Below are positions 1 to 12,512 of a stretch of 64,000 bases of DNA, one piece after another. A program made the translations under genes and the position numbers. Under the pieces are notes generated by a model. That model was given only the letters and a program-made list of their open reading frames with translations. It had not been told where the DNA came from and searched no databases. The DNA is taken from the NCBI GenBank assembly GCA_013399695.1, contig VXAU01002242.1, positions 151,099 to 215,098 on the forward strand. The letters run 5' to 3'. This DNA is from Formicarius rufipectus (Eukaryota > Chordata > Aves > Passeriformes > Formicariidae). Position 1 is the first letter of the stretch. Each line of letters opens with the position of its first letter.

Positions 1-779
1 TGAACACAGAGAGGTCCATCACAGTAGCTAGCCTGTCACCAGGAATGACCACAGCAGATGACTAAGAGTATCAGAGAGCAAGCATACAGCACTACCTCAC
101 CAGAACACTCCTCCAACTTGCAAAGATTTCATGGTCAGAGATGTCCTCAGACAAGCTGTAGAGTATGTCCATTTAATAATGTGTTAGTGGATTAGTGTTC
201 ACTTGTTTTCCTAAAACTTTTTCTCAACTCTAAGTTTTCTGGTAAATCACCAAATCCTGTGGTAAAGAATTCCAAAACACAAATGCACAATGTTTTAAAC
301 CCAAGACCTGCTAGTTTCATTCAAAGTAGTTCAATTATTGCACTGAAAGAATATGAACAATTCCTGTTCACTTTCTTCAGTCCATTCATGCTGCCTTGTC
401 TTTTGCAGACTAGAATTCTTTGCCTATTCCACTGTCTCTCATGTACCAGTTCCACCATTTTTGCTCAGCCTTCTTAAGCACTCTTTCCTGCAATATACAA
501 ACAACACACAGCATGTAAGAAAGAATATTACTCAGGTAGCTGTATAATGAGATTTTGTTCTCCTTTCTTTTCTCATTAATTCCAAGCCTTTGTGTTTTTT
601 TTTCTTTTTCTGTTCTTGACTGTTACTGAGCTCATATTTTCCTCTTCTGCTTGACAGCAGAAAGCTACCTGGTGGCCCATAGTTATACCAGAAAACCTAG
701 GACTGTTCCAAACACACAATACTACCTTTTATCTCTCCACATGAAATATCACCTGTTATTTATGCCTGATTGTTAACAT

Positions 780-930
780 CATCATGAAGTCCTGTGGCTC
801 CTCGCTGTCCACCTTTCACCATTACTAACAAGGTGTTGTCAGCAAACTTTGCTGCCTCACTTGCTCCTGTATCCCTTTTTTATCTCTTCAGTATAAAGGG
901 CTTAAGCCTCATGACAAATAGGAAAAGAAT
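780..930 (-). mobile_element. Possible ancient CR1 remnant
   Basis: AAGGTGTTGTCAGCAAACTT TGCTG echoes the antisense CR1 segment that normally reads GGTGTCGTCTGCAAACTTGCTG. Little else aligns by eye, so this is a weak call. Confidence 0.4.
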
Positions 931-3900
931 TACAAGTTAGTTCCTTTAATTTTGAAACTTGCCCGCTTATTCTTACCATATTTTCTATTTTTCAGGCAGT
1001 TTATTACTCACGCAAGGGCATTCCCTTGAATTCCACAGCTGTGTTTCTTCTTTAGTAACCTTTAGTGAAGAACTTTCTTCACTGTTTTCAGCAACCTCAA
1101 TATTATACATCAACATGTGTTCACTGGCTCTTAAAGCTTTGTGAGGTGTGATTTCTCCCTACAAAAATCATGATAACACTTTCTTAAAATGACATATTTA
1201 GTCATGGTGAAAGAATATTATTATTAAGTTTAGAGAATACTAAATTGAATTCACCTTAGTCTTGTCATTCTAAAAGATGCTGGAATAGTTTAAGGTCTGC
1301 AACTACTTTTATTGTACACAGCAGCCCACCAACTCATGCAGGATCATAACCTTCTCCTGCCTATCAGTTTTACAGGTACATAATTAAATTTTGATTATTC
1401 AGTGGAGCTAAAAAAAATTAAATTTTGTCCATTAGACATGTTGAAACGTTTTTTACAATTATATGAAAAAATACCTATTAAAACCATTTATTTCTGCTGC
1501 ATTTGTACAATATGGATTATCTTCTATCATTGTTTTTGCTTCATTATGACTATTCCCATGAGGACAATCCTAAAAGCAGTAAGTGACCAAGAGCATTTGT
1601 CAAAGCTTAATCTAATCTCACAATGAACACAGCAATGAAGCTGGATCTTTTATGCTTTAAACGAAAATATAAAACAAAAAAACTACCTCACTTATAGGGA
1701 AGGCTTACAAGTAGCTGTTTCTAACGGAAACATCCAACAGTTAACATGAAAATTTACAGGTTGGTTTGTTCTTTCCATTAAAAATTTGATCCAAATACAT
1801 TTCATAGCACTTAAAAATCTGTAATGGAAACTAACATTTTTGAGTCATAATAGCAAGCTAGAAATATCTCTCACAGCCAAAACACAATGCAAAAATGGTT
1901 CAATCCTTAGAGGTCCCTAAGTCCCTCACAGAAGAGCTATTTAAGAAAAACCTTCCCAAGAACTTCATATTTCGCATTTCTCCTAAGCATGTTCAAAAAA
2001 ACTATTTATCTTAAAATGCTCTATTACATTTGGTAAATTTATGCTGAAAACTAGATGAAGATCAGTTTTCATAACAATTTAGTTGTTGGTCTCTCTGATC
2101 TAGTCAACAATAACTTGGCAACAGTTCCTAAAAGATGACTTTTGATATGAACCTCTGCTGTGAAATGTCAACCACAAAGAACACAGAAAATTGTTGGTTT
2201 TTTTTTTTTTTTGACCGATATCTAACCCTGTTATAATGCTCCATATGGCATGCAAAATTCATGTTAAGGTTATTAATCAATATAAAATATAAATAGATGT
2301 TAGTGATAATTGCCATTTACCTGATCCAATCTCCAACTAATAATTTAGTTTTAAGAAATATCTTTCACATAAATATCTACATTACTCTGTATTTTGAGAA
2401 TGGAGTTTAAATCACTGCCCTCTTCACTTGCTGATATCCTAAATTCAAATACAATAAAAAAAACAGATGTCACATGTCTATTTGACTTTTTTTTTGTCCT
2501 AGCTTTTCCAGAATAAACTTGGTAGAAAAAATTCAATATTTCTCATTTGGTTCATTTAAAGAATTCACCAGGAAGTTTTAAAAGAGTTCAGTCACAACTA
2601 GGATGTCAAGGGGATTCTCACTCAATAAGGTACTCATATCCAATAATGAAATGCGGTTTTGGTTTACAGCTGTTTTTCTTCTCATGTGTGGTGGTTTATC
2701 ATATTCACGCACGGGAAAGTTGCTAGACTTTAGCAAAGGAAAGGAGCTTCTTATGCAAGTTCCTCATAGTCCTTTCTTGGTGAATTGGTTATTTACAGAA
2801 GAAAGTGGAGTAAGGCAGTTTTCTGCAAGAATGTCTTCAATACAAATGCAAGAAGATGGTGAACTGTACAAAAGGAGAACATTTTGCAACACTTATTTCC
2901 AACATTACTTCAAAAAGAACTCAGACACGGAAGCATTACATATAGAAGAACTATCAGAAAGCATGCTGATTTCTCTAATTTGCCATGTTAATAAGCCTTT
3001 TCTCACCTGCAATGAAAAGTGACCATCAGTTGTTCATTGCAGTTACGGAGAAACTATTATTTGATCTGCTGCTTTGAATTTCTACAAAGCAAAGGCAAAC
3101 AACTTCCATTTTACCTACTAGTTCTGACTGTGAAGACGACAGCAAAAACAGGGATGTGGCAACGTGAGCATGAATTTTGCCACTGACACATCAATCACTA
3201 CCATTTTAGATTAAAACAAGCAACATAATGATGAGAGATGATATATAAACCCCAAATCTAATACACATATTTATGGCTTCTCTAGTAGAAGCAAAAAAAT
3301 TACTTTCTGTGAGGTTTTCGTCCATGTTTTTAAGATCTGAAACTCCAAAGTTGTTTGGAGACCAGAACAGGAGAACCAGCAGCAAGAACTAATGGAACTC
3401 CTCCAGGCTGATTTCAGTGCATTAACAAGTAACAGCCACATAACACAAGCCCTCATCCATAACAACAGATAATTTACAATGTTTAGGTTTTAGAGAGCAG
3501 TTGATTACTTACAGCTATATCTTCTTTTGTTCACCATAGTTGATGTATTAAAGAACAAAGTCTTTTCGTTAGAGCCATTAATATGGTTCCTAATTATCTT
3601 ACCAAACCATGACGCAGTGCAATGACTCAAAGTAGTGAATCTCTGTGTAATTAACACTGAACATCACTACGTCCTTTACTTCCTCTAACAGCATGAAACA
3701 CAAGCATAAAATTAATTTTGTTTCTTGCATGCACATAAAGCTGAAGCACACATTTCCCTACACCCTTTAGTTCCAGATATTTTCATCAGGAAAAGGCTTA
3801 GGCAGTCAGTTCACACAGGCTGTAAGAGGATATGAGAAGACAATAGCGCCAACAGGCTTTTCAAAATCTTCCACATGCTTGAAAGTCCTAACCCTCTAGC

Positions 3901-6900
3901 CATTTCATAGAAAATTAACTTTGCATCTTTAATTTACTGAGATTCGCCCACGTGAACTTAAAATCTCTCTTGCATGCATGAAGTTATGGAAAGGCAGAGG
4001 AGCAGAAAGATGAGGAAAACCCTAAAAGGTGACTGACTTGCTGCGTCCCAGGCACAGGTGAAGTTGAAGAAAACACTTTCTAAAAGCTGCAGTCTATTTC
4101 TTTTTTAATACGTTACATGGCTGATTTGATTGAAAGGCTCCAGACAAAATATTTTCAAAGGCATGCACATTTGGGATACCAAAATTTAAATCTAATCCTT
4201 GTTTCATCATTCAATGACAGAAAGAACATGTATTGCAAAGATTTCTTTTATTTTAAGCTAGGCTTAAAGTTAGGCTTCAATTATTCAGACATAATTATCC
4301 AGCTGAAATTTGTTTTGAAGCTTCCTTCTAATTAAGACCCTCTTAATTTTATCTGAAACCACTAACTTAATTTGAACTTAGACATTTAAATTCCATCTCA
4401 AGTAGTGACTTGACACCAATTAGTTGGCCAAAAATGTGGTGGGAAAAAAGGGAAGCAAAATCAACACTGCTTTTAACCACAGAATTCTACTTAAAGATAT
4501 GATTTAACTTACGAAGCACAAACTAAATCCATATCGTTACTAAATATATGCTGCCACTGATTTAAATCTGAAGTACTTTGCTGTAAGGCACAATAATTTT
4601 ACACAAATGTTAAACTGCTTTAAGTAGACTACTGATTTGAAAGAGGGACAGTTACAATTGATTAAAAAAGAATACATCAACTTTTCCACTTTTGAGGAGA
4701 ATTTCAGCACACCCTGCAAATCAAACACAGGTCACACTTATTCAGTAACCTGCTTTTAAAAAGCCAAATAAGCTCAAATAAAGAGTATGACTAATATTTA
4801 CTAAAATAATTACCTATTTCACCTTTTGAATTTTTAAATTATTTACCTCATGCATCATTTTAATTATTTTTTACAGATCATTCCCCGAGAACCTTAATGC
4901 TGGGAAATTAATTAATGGGCACAATAGAAGAACTGTCAGCATTGTTTAAATATAATTTCAGCACTAGCCTCATTTACATGTATTCCTTTATTCTAAGCAG
5001 TGGTACTGCTGCATTTCTTGTATGAAATTGTTAGTTCATTAAAAACAGCACAATGATATCCTTTTCTGCAGATATTCATTGATTATCACATTTGCTGAAA
5101 TATATGCTCAAGACAATCACTAGAGCTTTTAGCCCACGGATTTCAAAGATACTAAAACAGTTGTATAATAGTTTTATAATTGTTTGAATAATTGGCTTTC
5201 ACTTTATCATATTATTAGCTTTAATAAAAGTTATTAAATTAATACTTCAAAGCAGACCTAGCAAAAGTGTTAGTTCACATTTTCACAACTGAAAAAATAA
5301 TTTGAATAACTGTACACATATATATCACATACTGAAAGACAAAATCAAAATCTAAATAACAATATTAAAAAATAATGGTTGCTTATTCCAACTTCTCATC
5401 AAGTATCAAGAATATGCTTACTGACACACAGTCAACATGTAATTTGAAGATATCCCCTCATTAAGTATGTTTTAGGCCACATACATCACTTCCAGCTATG
5501 GAGGCTTTTGCGTGCCTTTTTGGACAAAAGTTGGTAGTTTGAGTGCAATTAACTCTTAAATAAAATATTACTGGTCATTTGAGTAAAGCATATTAATCAA
5601 TCCAACAAAGCTATTACTGAATTCTTGTTCAGTAACTAGAAACTCTAAGATCCTCAAATTCCCCCTTCCATAAACTGAGGGGATAATTACATCATAATGT
5701 GCAAAAGTTTTGTGAAGATTTCTTATTAGATTCTTAACATAAAATGACATCTATACCAAAACCTTGCGTGGTCAAAGTAAAACCTGTTTTCTTATTAATA
5801 ATAACGACAAAAAAATTTGCAAAATAACTACTCCAACTACATTTTTTTCTTTCAAGAAACATACCATAAGCAATGAGAACTAAGAAATATGTGTAATCAC
5901 ATTCCATCATATGTTTTCGAATAGGTGGTCTTGTTGGCTAAGATGGTACGAGGAAATACCAAGAAGTATTCAGTAAACAGCATGAGCTATTGCCTTACTT
6001 TCCTGTTTCCCCAGCTAATCTTTACAAGCTTAGTCACAACAGAGTTAAGTCATGCCACAGAGTCCAGAACATCATCTAACTTTCTAGAACAACCATTATA
6101 AAGATACTCAAGACTCACATCACTGGCAGGTTTCATCCCCTTCTCTCATCATTAAATACAAACCAGAAACTAGCAACAAAATCCAGCATCTGATTTTTGA
6201 TCAACCTGTTAAAGGCTAGGAAATAATTTGGACTCATATTTTCCTCCATTTGTTTGCTGGCAAAAATCTCATTAATGAAAATACAGTTTCCTTGGAGAGC
6301 AACACTGGCTGAATCAGTCTCTACCTAGGAATGGCAATTTGCCTGAATGTTCAATCTTGCTTCGTGATGATGATCTAATTACACCAAGCATTTTGTGACC
6401 ATATGACTGCTTACAAGATTCCTTGGTCTTCATGCTTCACATTTCATTCTGCCTCTATTAAAACATACTCATAATGACATTGAAACTAAAGGAGGTAGTT
6501 GCTGAATCCAGCAACATCTTGTCTGATTACAGAGATGAAAAAGCACAACATCTGAAAACATTATTCAGCTGCTCTTCAGTCTTGTCCAGCACAGACGCTC
6601 TGCAGTTGTGATTGTGAAAAACAGCAGGTTTATAAAAGGGCTGATGTCAAAAGCAACTGAAAAGCCAACACCATTACTCATTCAAAGTATCTGAAAATTT
6701 CTAGTTGCTCAATATCACAGCTGGAAATGTTAATAATGCACGAATTTCAATTAAATTCATTAAATACTTGATAGCTATCACCAGGAGATTGATCTTGTCT
6801 TAACGAATAACACTAGCTGCTTCCTTTGTTAATACAAGGACGTGCCAAGCTAATCCAAAAAAATACTCTATAGACATCTTCCATGCCCATCCACCAACTG

Positions 6901-9227
6901 GTTAGCACACAAAGAATTAACAGCGATGATCAGTTGCAATTTTGCTGAGCTCTGATCAGAATAAGAGTACATACAGTTGCCTTCATTAGCTTAAGCAAAA
7001 ATACTTCCTGTGAATAATACTATGGTTCTGAAGATGCTAAATGTCTCTGTGGATGCCACAGCCTGTTCAGTACGTGAATATCATTTAGGGCTCTGAATCA
7101 AGATAAGCTCTTTGATTTTAATCTTAAGATGCTGACAATCAAAGTAGAACAATCAAGATAAAATATACACTAATATTAAATTTTCACACCAGACCACTGA
7201 TTGAAGATGGCAGCATGAAAAAAAGACTCATGTGGGAATAGCAACGTCTGTAGAGTTGCAAACTGTTGTATCAAGGTTCTCTGGAGGTTACTTTGGATGC
7301 TACTATTCTTACCTTTGAAAACTGAAAGTTCTGTGTTGACCCTGAAGAGCTCTGAGCAATTACAAGATTATAATGACAGTAACACTCTCATACTTTTCTC
7401 CATCTCAGGTGTATCAAACACTAAGCATCAAAGTTTTCCTAGCAGCTGCTGTGCCAAAAAAGCTTCTATGAGAATATCCATTAGCAGTGTAAATGAAGAA
7501 AAAATAGGTAGAAAGTGAGGCAAAGTTTGAGGTAGTACCACTTGCATACAATTTTATTAATTCCAGTATCACCAATAATGTGTTGGGGTATGCTTTCTGG
7601 AAAACCTTACTACATCATAGATACAGCACATGCGAATAGCTTGAAAAGCTCTTGCTCGACAACAGCTTTTTTTCATACTGACAGCCTGAGGTAGCTTACA
7701 AAGCTTCATGTTTTTTTCCATTTGACATGACACCACCAGTCTGTGAAGTTTAAGTTACTCAAATCTCCTAATGCTGTCAATAAACATGACTTGCTGTTTT
7801 TTTCTTTCCATCAGCTTTAGAGAGCAACTCTCCTCTAATTCGTGTTGACATTTAAAGGACTGAGTCTTCAGTACCAACAGCCTGAGACACTTCAAGAGAT
7901 GACAAAGCAAGTCAAGAGGGCCCTAATCACCACCTCCCACCTTAAGCAGCTCAAAATAGGAAGACAGCTTTGATGCAAAGAAAAGCTTTCTGGCTGAGTT
8001 CTTTGACTGAATGCAGAATCTCCAGCTGAAATTCACAGTTAACATCCAGTGCAGTGCTTCTGCCAATTCCTTAATCAAAAACTATTGACCAAATAATTTA
8101 AAAGCACAATACTAGTCCCACTGAAACAACCTGGACACTGCATAGTGCATTAGATTCCTAAATATCTCTCCAAATTTTCTGAAGTATTTCACAATTTATT
8201 TTATTCAAGCTTTTAAGAGTGCCTACTGAGGTTATAAATGACTCTCACTAGATGTATTTTCTACTATTATAAAAGAAAAAAATACATATACTTACATACA
8301 ATTTTCTTCAAATCTCTTTTACTAAGTTGTAACAGGCAACAAAAAGACAATCATAAAAAAATCATGCTGCAAGGCTTCAAGATTAATTTTATCAACAAAA
8401 TGAATGTCAAAGGAACAAATATGTAGCACAGTAACAATTCAGCCTCCAGAAAATTACATCAGAAAGCATACCAAATAATATCTACCCAAGTTGTGAATTA
8501 AAATAATGCATTTATCTATTAAAATATGTACCATCAATATGTCTACTGCATCTATCCTTCAGCTTTATACTATTTTTTCAAATTAATTAAACTGGCTTTT
8601 CCTACATACTTTTGTTTATAGTAATGAACACTAAAAATGCTAGGAAAATTTATGTAAAGTTGTATGTTCAAGCATAAATTTAGGTCAATGCCAACATTTT
8701 AATATCTTGGAAATAATTTAAACTGTAAATACAACTTCATTTGCTACACAGCTACAAGATTTTTGACACAGCTTACTCATCCTCATCTACTTTGCATATA
8801 TTGTGATTCCTTGATTTCCAAATATCCTAAATAAGTATAAAAATGGCAAAATATATAGAAAAATTAAATAAAATAAACTAGAATGAAAGGTATTAGATAA
8901 CTAAGGGGGAAAAAAAGCATAGATTTTATGATGATCAATACTGATCATCTAATACCATTTTTGAAACTCTTTTCTGCACATGTTACTTTTCAGGGTAGCA
9001 TTAAAAAGTTACTGGTATGAAACCTCTGCTATTACAGAATGGCTCTGTGGAAAGATGAAGCTCACCATATACTGACATCATCTGTAGCTCATTCCAACCA
9101 AAACAGAGGCAGTACAGAGCTAATAGTTGGAAACACAAAAAAAACGAGCTGCAAAACAAAGTAATCAGCTCAGGCAAAGTTATCATCATCATGGCTAGGC
9201 TTCCTGAACAAAGACTTGGGGAGGGCT

Positions 9228-9422
9228 CTAGTCACACTTGCTGCAAGCGCGCTGATGGTTGATAAGGCCAATGCGAGATAGGCAAGTCCAGTTACAAAAG
9301 GCACAGCAAAAAGTCTCCATAGGTGGCACTCTCAAGGCACAGTTCTTTCTGTGTTGTCTTTTCTCCTCAAGACTGATTTTGCGTGCATTTTTAAAGGAAG
9401 CAGCAGCGTTTTGGATGGTGTG
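9228..9422 (-). pseudogene. LINE ORF2 C-terminus (zinc-binding tail)
   Basis: Open frame from the inversion breakpoint to a TAG stop, encoding a basic helix-like stretch (ISLEEKRQHRKNCALRVPP) and then METFCCAFCNWTCLSR with a closing H-x3-C. In complete elements this tail follows the reverse transcriptase domain and is presumed to bind nucleic acid. Here it has lost everything upstream through inversion and truncation, so it is a fragment with no function of its own. Confidence 0.8.
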
Positions 9423-9690
9423 AACAATGTGTCTGTTCTGGAACAGGCAGAGGTCACCAGTATCGAGGCCATGCTGCTGAGAACGCAGCTGCGCTGGGCA
9501 GGGCACGTCTCCAGGATGGAGGATCACCACCTCCCTAAGATTGTGCTCTACGGTGAACTCGCCACCGGCTGCCGCAAGAGAGGAGCTCCCAAGAAGAGAT
9601 ACAAGGACTGCCTGAAACAACACCTCAGCCTTGGCCATATTGACCACCATCAGCGGTCCACTCTGGCCTCCAATCGGGAGACATGGAGGC
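9423..9690 (+). pseudogene. Inverted LINE ORF2 fragment (post-RT region)
   Basis: Plus-strand open frame carrying VSVLEQAEVTSIEAMLLRTQ then LRWAGHVSRMEDHHLPKI, the conserved segment between the reverse transcriptase palm/thumb and the zinc-binding tail of RTE-like LINEs. It ends at SNRETWR, exactly where the minus-strand fragment next to it should continue. The frame is still open, which suggests a fairly young insertion. Confidence 0.8.
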
Positions 9691-12365
9691 AAAGTTATAC
9701 TGGGAGTTTATACATGGAAGAGACTCCCAGAGCCATGCAGGAACTATCTGTCCAGCCACAGGACAGAAAATGTGGTGGCACAGAACTAACTGATTTCAGG
9801 AGTTTACAGTTCTCAGGACTAGTGATGAGCTACTGAAGATGTATCCTGGTCACCTTTCAAGAATCTGCATTTGGCATATAATTTTCAGACAGCAAGGACT
9901 CTATCAGGAACATTTCTATGGCTGTTTATTTTTCATGTTACCCCACTAAAGCATGGCCAGCCTTTGAAAGCTATAAAAAGTCACTGCATCCCTGGGCACT
10001 TAAATTATAAACCAAATTATTAATCATTTCTGGAAAATGACCAGGTGTTACTACTATGGAAAGAAGCAGGAACCAAAGGTTGTCACTACTGCTTACTGAG
10101 AGCCTACAAGGAGCCAAACTGCAGAGTTCTGTTTCCATAACAGGTACAGGACCAAAGACAAAAAGAATTTTAAAAAAAACAGCAACAAAAAACCCATGGG
10201 CCAGTTATAATAAAAGACAGGAAGAATGCATGTGTAATGAAACAGGACTCAATACTGGAGAGGAAGGGAATTAATTACAAGTTAGAAAACTGAAAAACTC
10301 TTTACCACATTTACATAGTAGGTATTTAGAGCTGAAATTAATAATCACACTTAAAAAATATTCTGCAATCATACCAAACTTAGTCTAAACTTAGTCTGCA
10401 CTTAAATATTTAACTTCAAAACATGACACAGTATCATGAAACACATTTCAAATTGTACCTTATAAAAAAATCAACAAAACTGAAGTTTTTCATTATGAAA
10501 ATCTTTTATTAAAAAGCAGGTGTTGGCTTGCTTCAAAATAAACTGGTAGCATACCAGCCCCAGAAAACCAATTTTTTTCTGAAAGATTAAAATGAAGTTA
10601 AAACATACCTGAGACAACTTTTCTGTCTGCAATCTAAGCTTTAAAAAAGTACTATTAATGAAAGTTGTTTATACATCTCAGAGGACAGATTGATTTGTTT
10701 TCTCACTAACACACTGCTTTTCCACAGGTTTGATAAATTACTATGAACAAGAAAAGAATCCCATTAGAAAGAAGAAAAACCTGTTTATTAACAAACAGGA
10801 AGACTATTAGAACTTAAGGCCTCAATCATGCAAATGCTATTGTTAGTTAGTTTTGTAAAACTTTGAGCACAATGTATAAGACTTTTTTTTCAGCAGCATG
10901 AGAACTTACTAAAGAATAATCAGAAGATACAGTCTTTGTTGAGCTGATTTGGATTTAATAATTTATACAAAACTTGCAAAAAATATGCTCTCCTTTTATA
11001 GAAAGGAACACAAACAGCAGATGATGTTATCTGGAAATTTTCATCCATAACCTTTTGCAAAAGAGAAAAAAAATTATTGTATTTAAATGAAAAAGTAAGA
11101 AAGCATAGGCATTTCAAGTGTTATCTCTACTGCCCTATCTACTAGACAATGTTTCCTCTCCAAAATATTCATTTCTACCTAGAATGCAAAAAACCTGCTG
11201 TATAGCTTTTTATATCCATTTAGATTATTCAAGGTATTACTATTCTCTAAGTCACTACATAAAACTTGTATTTTCAAAACTATTTATTGTATTTCATAAA
11301 AGTTCCATTAGAGACAAGTTCAGAGCAAATAGAAATTGGAGGCATCATTTCTATTCATTGCTTTTCACAATACCTTTTTCATTCTGAGGTATCAACACAA
11401 TCTACAGAATTACTGCCATTGTACTCAAAGACAGATAAAGGACAAAAAAAATCACAGCATGTAATTATTGCAATCTATTAAAAACAATGGAATACATATC
11501 ATAGTTAACACAATACAATGTAAGTAATCATATGGATATTTATGATGACCCAATTTAAGAGCATTGCAAAATATTATTACATGTGTTCAGTCTATGTGGA
11601 TTATATTTCTTTTCAAAAACAGACACCAAGAGGTCAGGACAGTGTCTCCAGAAGAAAGTGAGATCTCTTACAAGCTTCCCTTCACAGCACCCAAAGAAAG
11701 AAAGTTCCAGGGACCACAGTAAAGGCCAGAAGGAAAATTACAGCAAAGAACTAGGAGCCTGCACCAACCAGAGCCAGGAAAACTGCTGAGAGGATCAGGA
11801 AGCAAACAGTGTTTGATGAAAGGAATCTTGTAGAGGCCATAGAGGGCTCTCTGAGGAGATCGTTAGGGTTCACAAAGTCCTTTCTGAATGACACAGCTAC
11901 TGCATTGTTCTGGTTTCAATTGCAAGCATTCTTCTGAAATACATTCGCACATAGTCAAGTACTGAATCAGGTCTTGCACTGTAGAGTTTCTCTCCCCAAA
12001 CCCATTCCTATTGCATTATAGTGTTTGCCAGTGCGGACACTAAAAGGTGGAAATCAAACATGAAAGCAAACCCATCTCACAGAGATGCATTGCATAGATG
12101 TAGAGTTGCCTTCAAACTTCTCTTACTTCTGCTTCCCCATAGACAGAAATAACTTTGTGACTAGTAAAGAAAATAATTCTTTTGACTTTTACTTAATAAA
12201 ACTCAACATTTAAACAATTCAATAAGCCATTTTGGAATGCTTTCAAATGAAAGAGTTAGGCCGTCTCAAAGTCCAGGCCAACATGAGTTTCTATTGGGCA
12301 TCCAGGGTCTTGTCAGAGGTAGTTAAGAACTATGCTCTTGCACATGAAAGTCTTCTTGCAAAGTT

Positions 12366-12512
12366 GTTTTTGTGTTTTTCTTGGTTTTGGGTTTTTTTGT
12401 TTGGTTGGTTGGTTTGGTTTTTTGTTGGGTTTTTTTGTGGTTTTTTGTTTGGGGTTGTTTTGTTTTTTGTTTGTTTTGGTTTTTTGTGTTTGTTTGTTTT
12501 TTATCTTATATT
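12366..12512. repeat. G/T-only low-complexity tract
   Basis: About 145 bases made almost wholly of T and G on the plus strand (units such as TTTTG, TTGG and TTTGG). C is nearly absent and there is no A until the end. Long open frames on both strands here are a by-product of the composition, not genes. Confidence 0.95.

Larger units (their letters stand above)
9172..9698 (-). mobile_element. RTE-like LINE 3' end with 5' inversion, flanked by 12-bp target-site duplications
   Basis: The 3' part (about 9184-9422) reads on the minus strand. It encodes the end of a reverse-transcriptase ORF with a C-terminal zinc-binding motif of form C-x2-C-x12-H-x3-C (CAFC ... RIGLINHQRAC), stop at 9228, then a short 3' UTR ending in ATGATGATGAT. 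The adjacent part (about 9423-9690) belongs upstream in the element but is on the plus strand: it encodes TQLRWAGHVSRMED, ELATGCRKRGAPKKRYKD and LSLGHIDHHQ, typical of the C-terminal region of RTE-like non-LTR retrotransposons. The same 12 bases, AGGCAAAGTTAT, flank the unit at 9172-9183 and 9687-9698. Comparison with the uninverted copy at 22.8 kb shows the two pieces are exactly adjacent in the source element. This is a dead copy. The RTE assignment is from memory of the family and not searched. Confidence 0.85.
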
